In this document: positions 63,669 to 64,000 of the stretch, in pieces | How the letters are laid out: each line of letters begins with the position of its first letter | How positions within the stretch are numbered: the first letter of the stretch is position 1 | Assembly (NCBI RefSeq): GCF_000328705.1 | Contig: NC_019673.1 | Location: 7,637,501 to 7,701,500, forward strand | Origin: Saccharothrix espanaensis DSM 44229 | GTDB taxonomy: Bacteria; Actinomycetota; Actinomycetes; Mycobacteriales; Pseudonocardiaceae | DNA: 64,000 nucleotides | Direction: 5' to 3' | Program-made: the position numbers and the translations under genes | Notes under the pieces: generated by a model | The model's input: only the letters and a program-made list of their open reading frames with translations | Told to the model about the DNA's origin: nothing | Databases searched by the model: none

Positions 63669-64000
63669 TCACCCGATCGGGATCTTGAGGTGGTCGCGGA
63701 GCAGATCAAGGGCGGTGGCCGCGGCCGCGTGCCGGACTTCGCGCCGATCGCCACCGACAGTGATCGTCCGGACAGTCGAACCGGACGGACCGGACAAACC
63801 GATGTGGACGGTGCCGGGTGCGACGCCGTCCTGCGGGTCCGGGCCGGCCACGCCGGTCAGCCCGAGGCCCCAGGTGGCCCCGCAGCGCTCCCGTGCGCCC
63901 TCGGCGAGCTGCCGGGCCACCTCGGGGTGCACCGCGCCGTGTGCGGCGAGCAGGGCGGCGTCCACGCCCGCGAGCGAGGTCTTCAGCTCGGTCGCGTACA
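63669..64000 (-). CDS. cinA: CinA-family nicotinamide-nucleotide amidohydrolase (5' end beyond window)
   Basis: The visible part is the C-terminal CinA amidohydrolase domain: VYATELKTSLAGVDAALLAA, HGAVHPEVARQLAEGARERC, GLGLTGVAGPDPQDGVAPGT, VHIGLSGPSGSTV. This enzyme deamidates NMN in pyridine nucleotide recycling. The stop is at 63669. At least 110 residues are in the window; whether the N-terminal molybdopterin-like domain exists cannot be seen. It lies upstream of clgR, as in mycobacteria. Confidence 0.93.
   Translation of the reverse strand, partial: YATELKTSLAGVDAALLAAHGAVHPEVARQLAEGARERCGATWGLGLTGVAGPDPQDGVAPGTVHIGLSGPSGSTVRTITVGGDRREVRHAAAATALDLLRDHLKIPIG

Overview
The window is high-GC DNA with densely packed genes, frequent GTG starts and 4-nt stop/start overlaps. 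It holds a complete actinobacterial cell-wall and division (dcw) cluster with wag31/divIVA, sepF, mraZ and a meso-DAP-type MurE. A SAM-IV riboswitch, an ileS T-box, a DUF397/XRE pair, a ShbA-like sigma factor and psp/clgR/cinA genes also fit a filamentous actinomycete. Protein style suggests Pseudonocardiales (Saccharothrix, Actinosynnema or Lentzea-like). I saw no tRNA, rRNA, CRISPR array, prophage or transposase.

Layout. 1-8.2 kb: dnaE1 (3' end cut by the window edge), small hypothetical genes, rluD-lspA, and a PLP enzyme behind a SAM-IV riboswitch. 8.4-13.1 kb: a K+/H+ antiporter, a TetR regulator diverging from an SRPBCC gene across a clear operator, and two overlapping sigma-factor genes followed by a 40-aa ORF. 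13.1-18.6 kb: ileS with a T-box leader, a caspase/EF-hand/WD40 protein and a membrane-anchored Cys/His protein. 18.6-41.5 kb, all on the minus strand: the dcw cluster, in transcription order mraZ-rsmH-ftsL-ftsI-murE-murF-mraY-murD // ftsW-murG-murC-ftsQ // ftsZ-pgeF-yggS-sepF-yggT-wag31. It is interrupted twice: a ~2.4-kb cassette (APH-like kinase, DUF397, XRE regulator, 115-aa protein) lies between murD and ftsW, and a DinB-like gene lies between ftsQ and ftsZ. 41.8-46.7 kb: divergent moxR-DUF58-transglutaminase operon. 46.7-49.7 kb: a repeat-rich, gene-poor stretch with DUF3040 and AbiEi-like genes. 49.7-55 kb: a Crp-type regulator, DNA polymerase IV with a duplicated 3' end, an amidohydrolase diverging from a glutamine-synthetase-like gene, and a ShbA-like sigma factor. 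55-60.5 kb: a methyltransferase diverging from parA-lysE-nei-pyrD, then a uracil permease. 61-64 kb: pspM-pspA, clgR, and cinA (5' end beyond the window).

How it works together. The central block makes UDP-MurNAc-pentapeptide (MurC-F), builds and exports lipid II (MraY, MurG), and assembles the septum (FtsZ, SepF, FtsQ, FtsL, FtsW, FtsI) and the growing pole (Wag31). MraZ probably represses this block through a repeat box that overlaps its own -10. A structured RNA leader lies between mraZ and rsmH. Two recognisable riboswitches (SAM-IV, T-box) link neighbouring genes to methionine/SAM and isoleucine supply. A recurring signal is a TAGNNT-like -10 hexamer 6-8 nt before a start codon without a Shine-Dalgarno sequence, which predicts several leaderless mRNAs.

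I do not claim a wholly new system. The strongest candidates for new biology are the mraZ-rsmH leader RNA, the caspase/EF-hand/WD40 protein, the tandem overlapping sigma pair with its 40-aa ORF, and the symmetric dual -10 element between the methyltransferase and parA genes.
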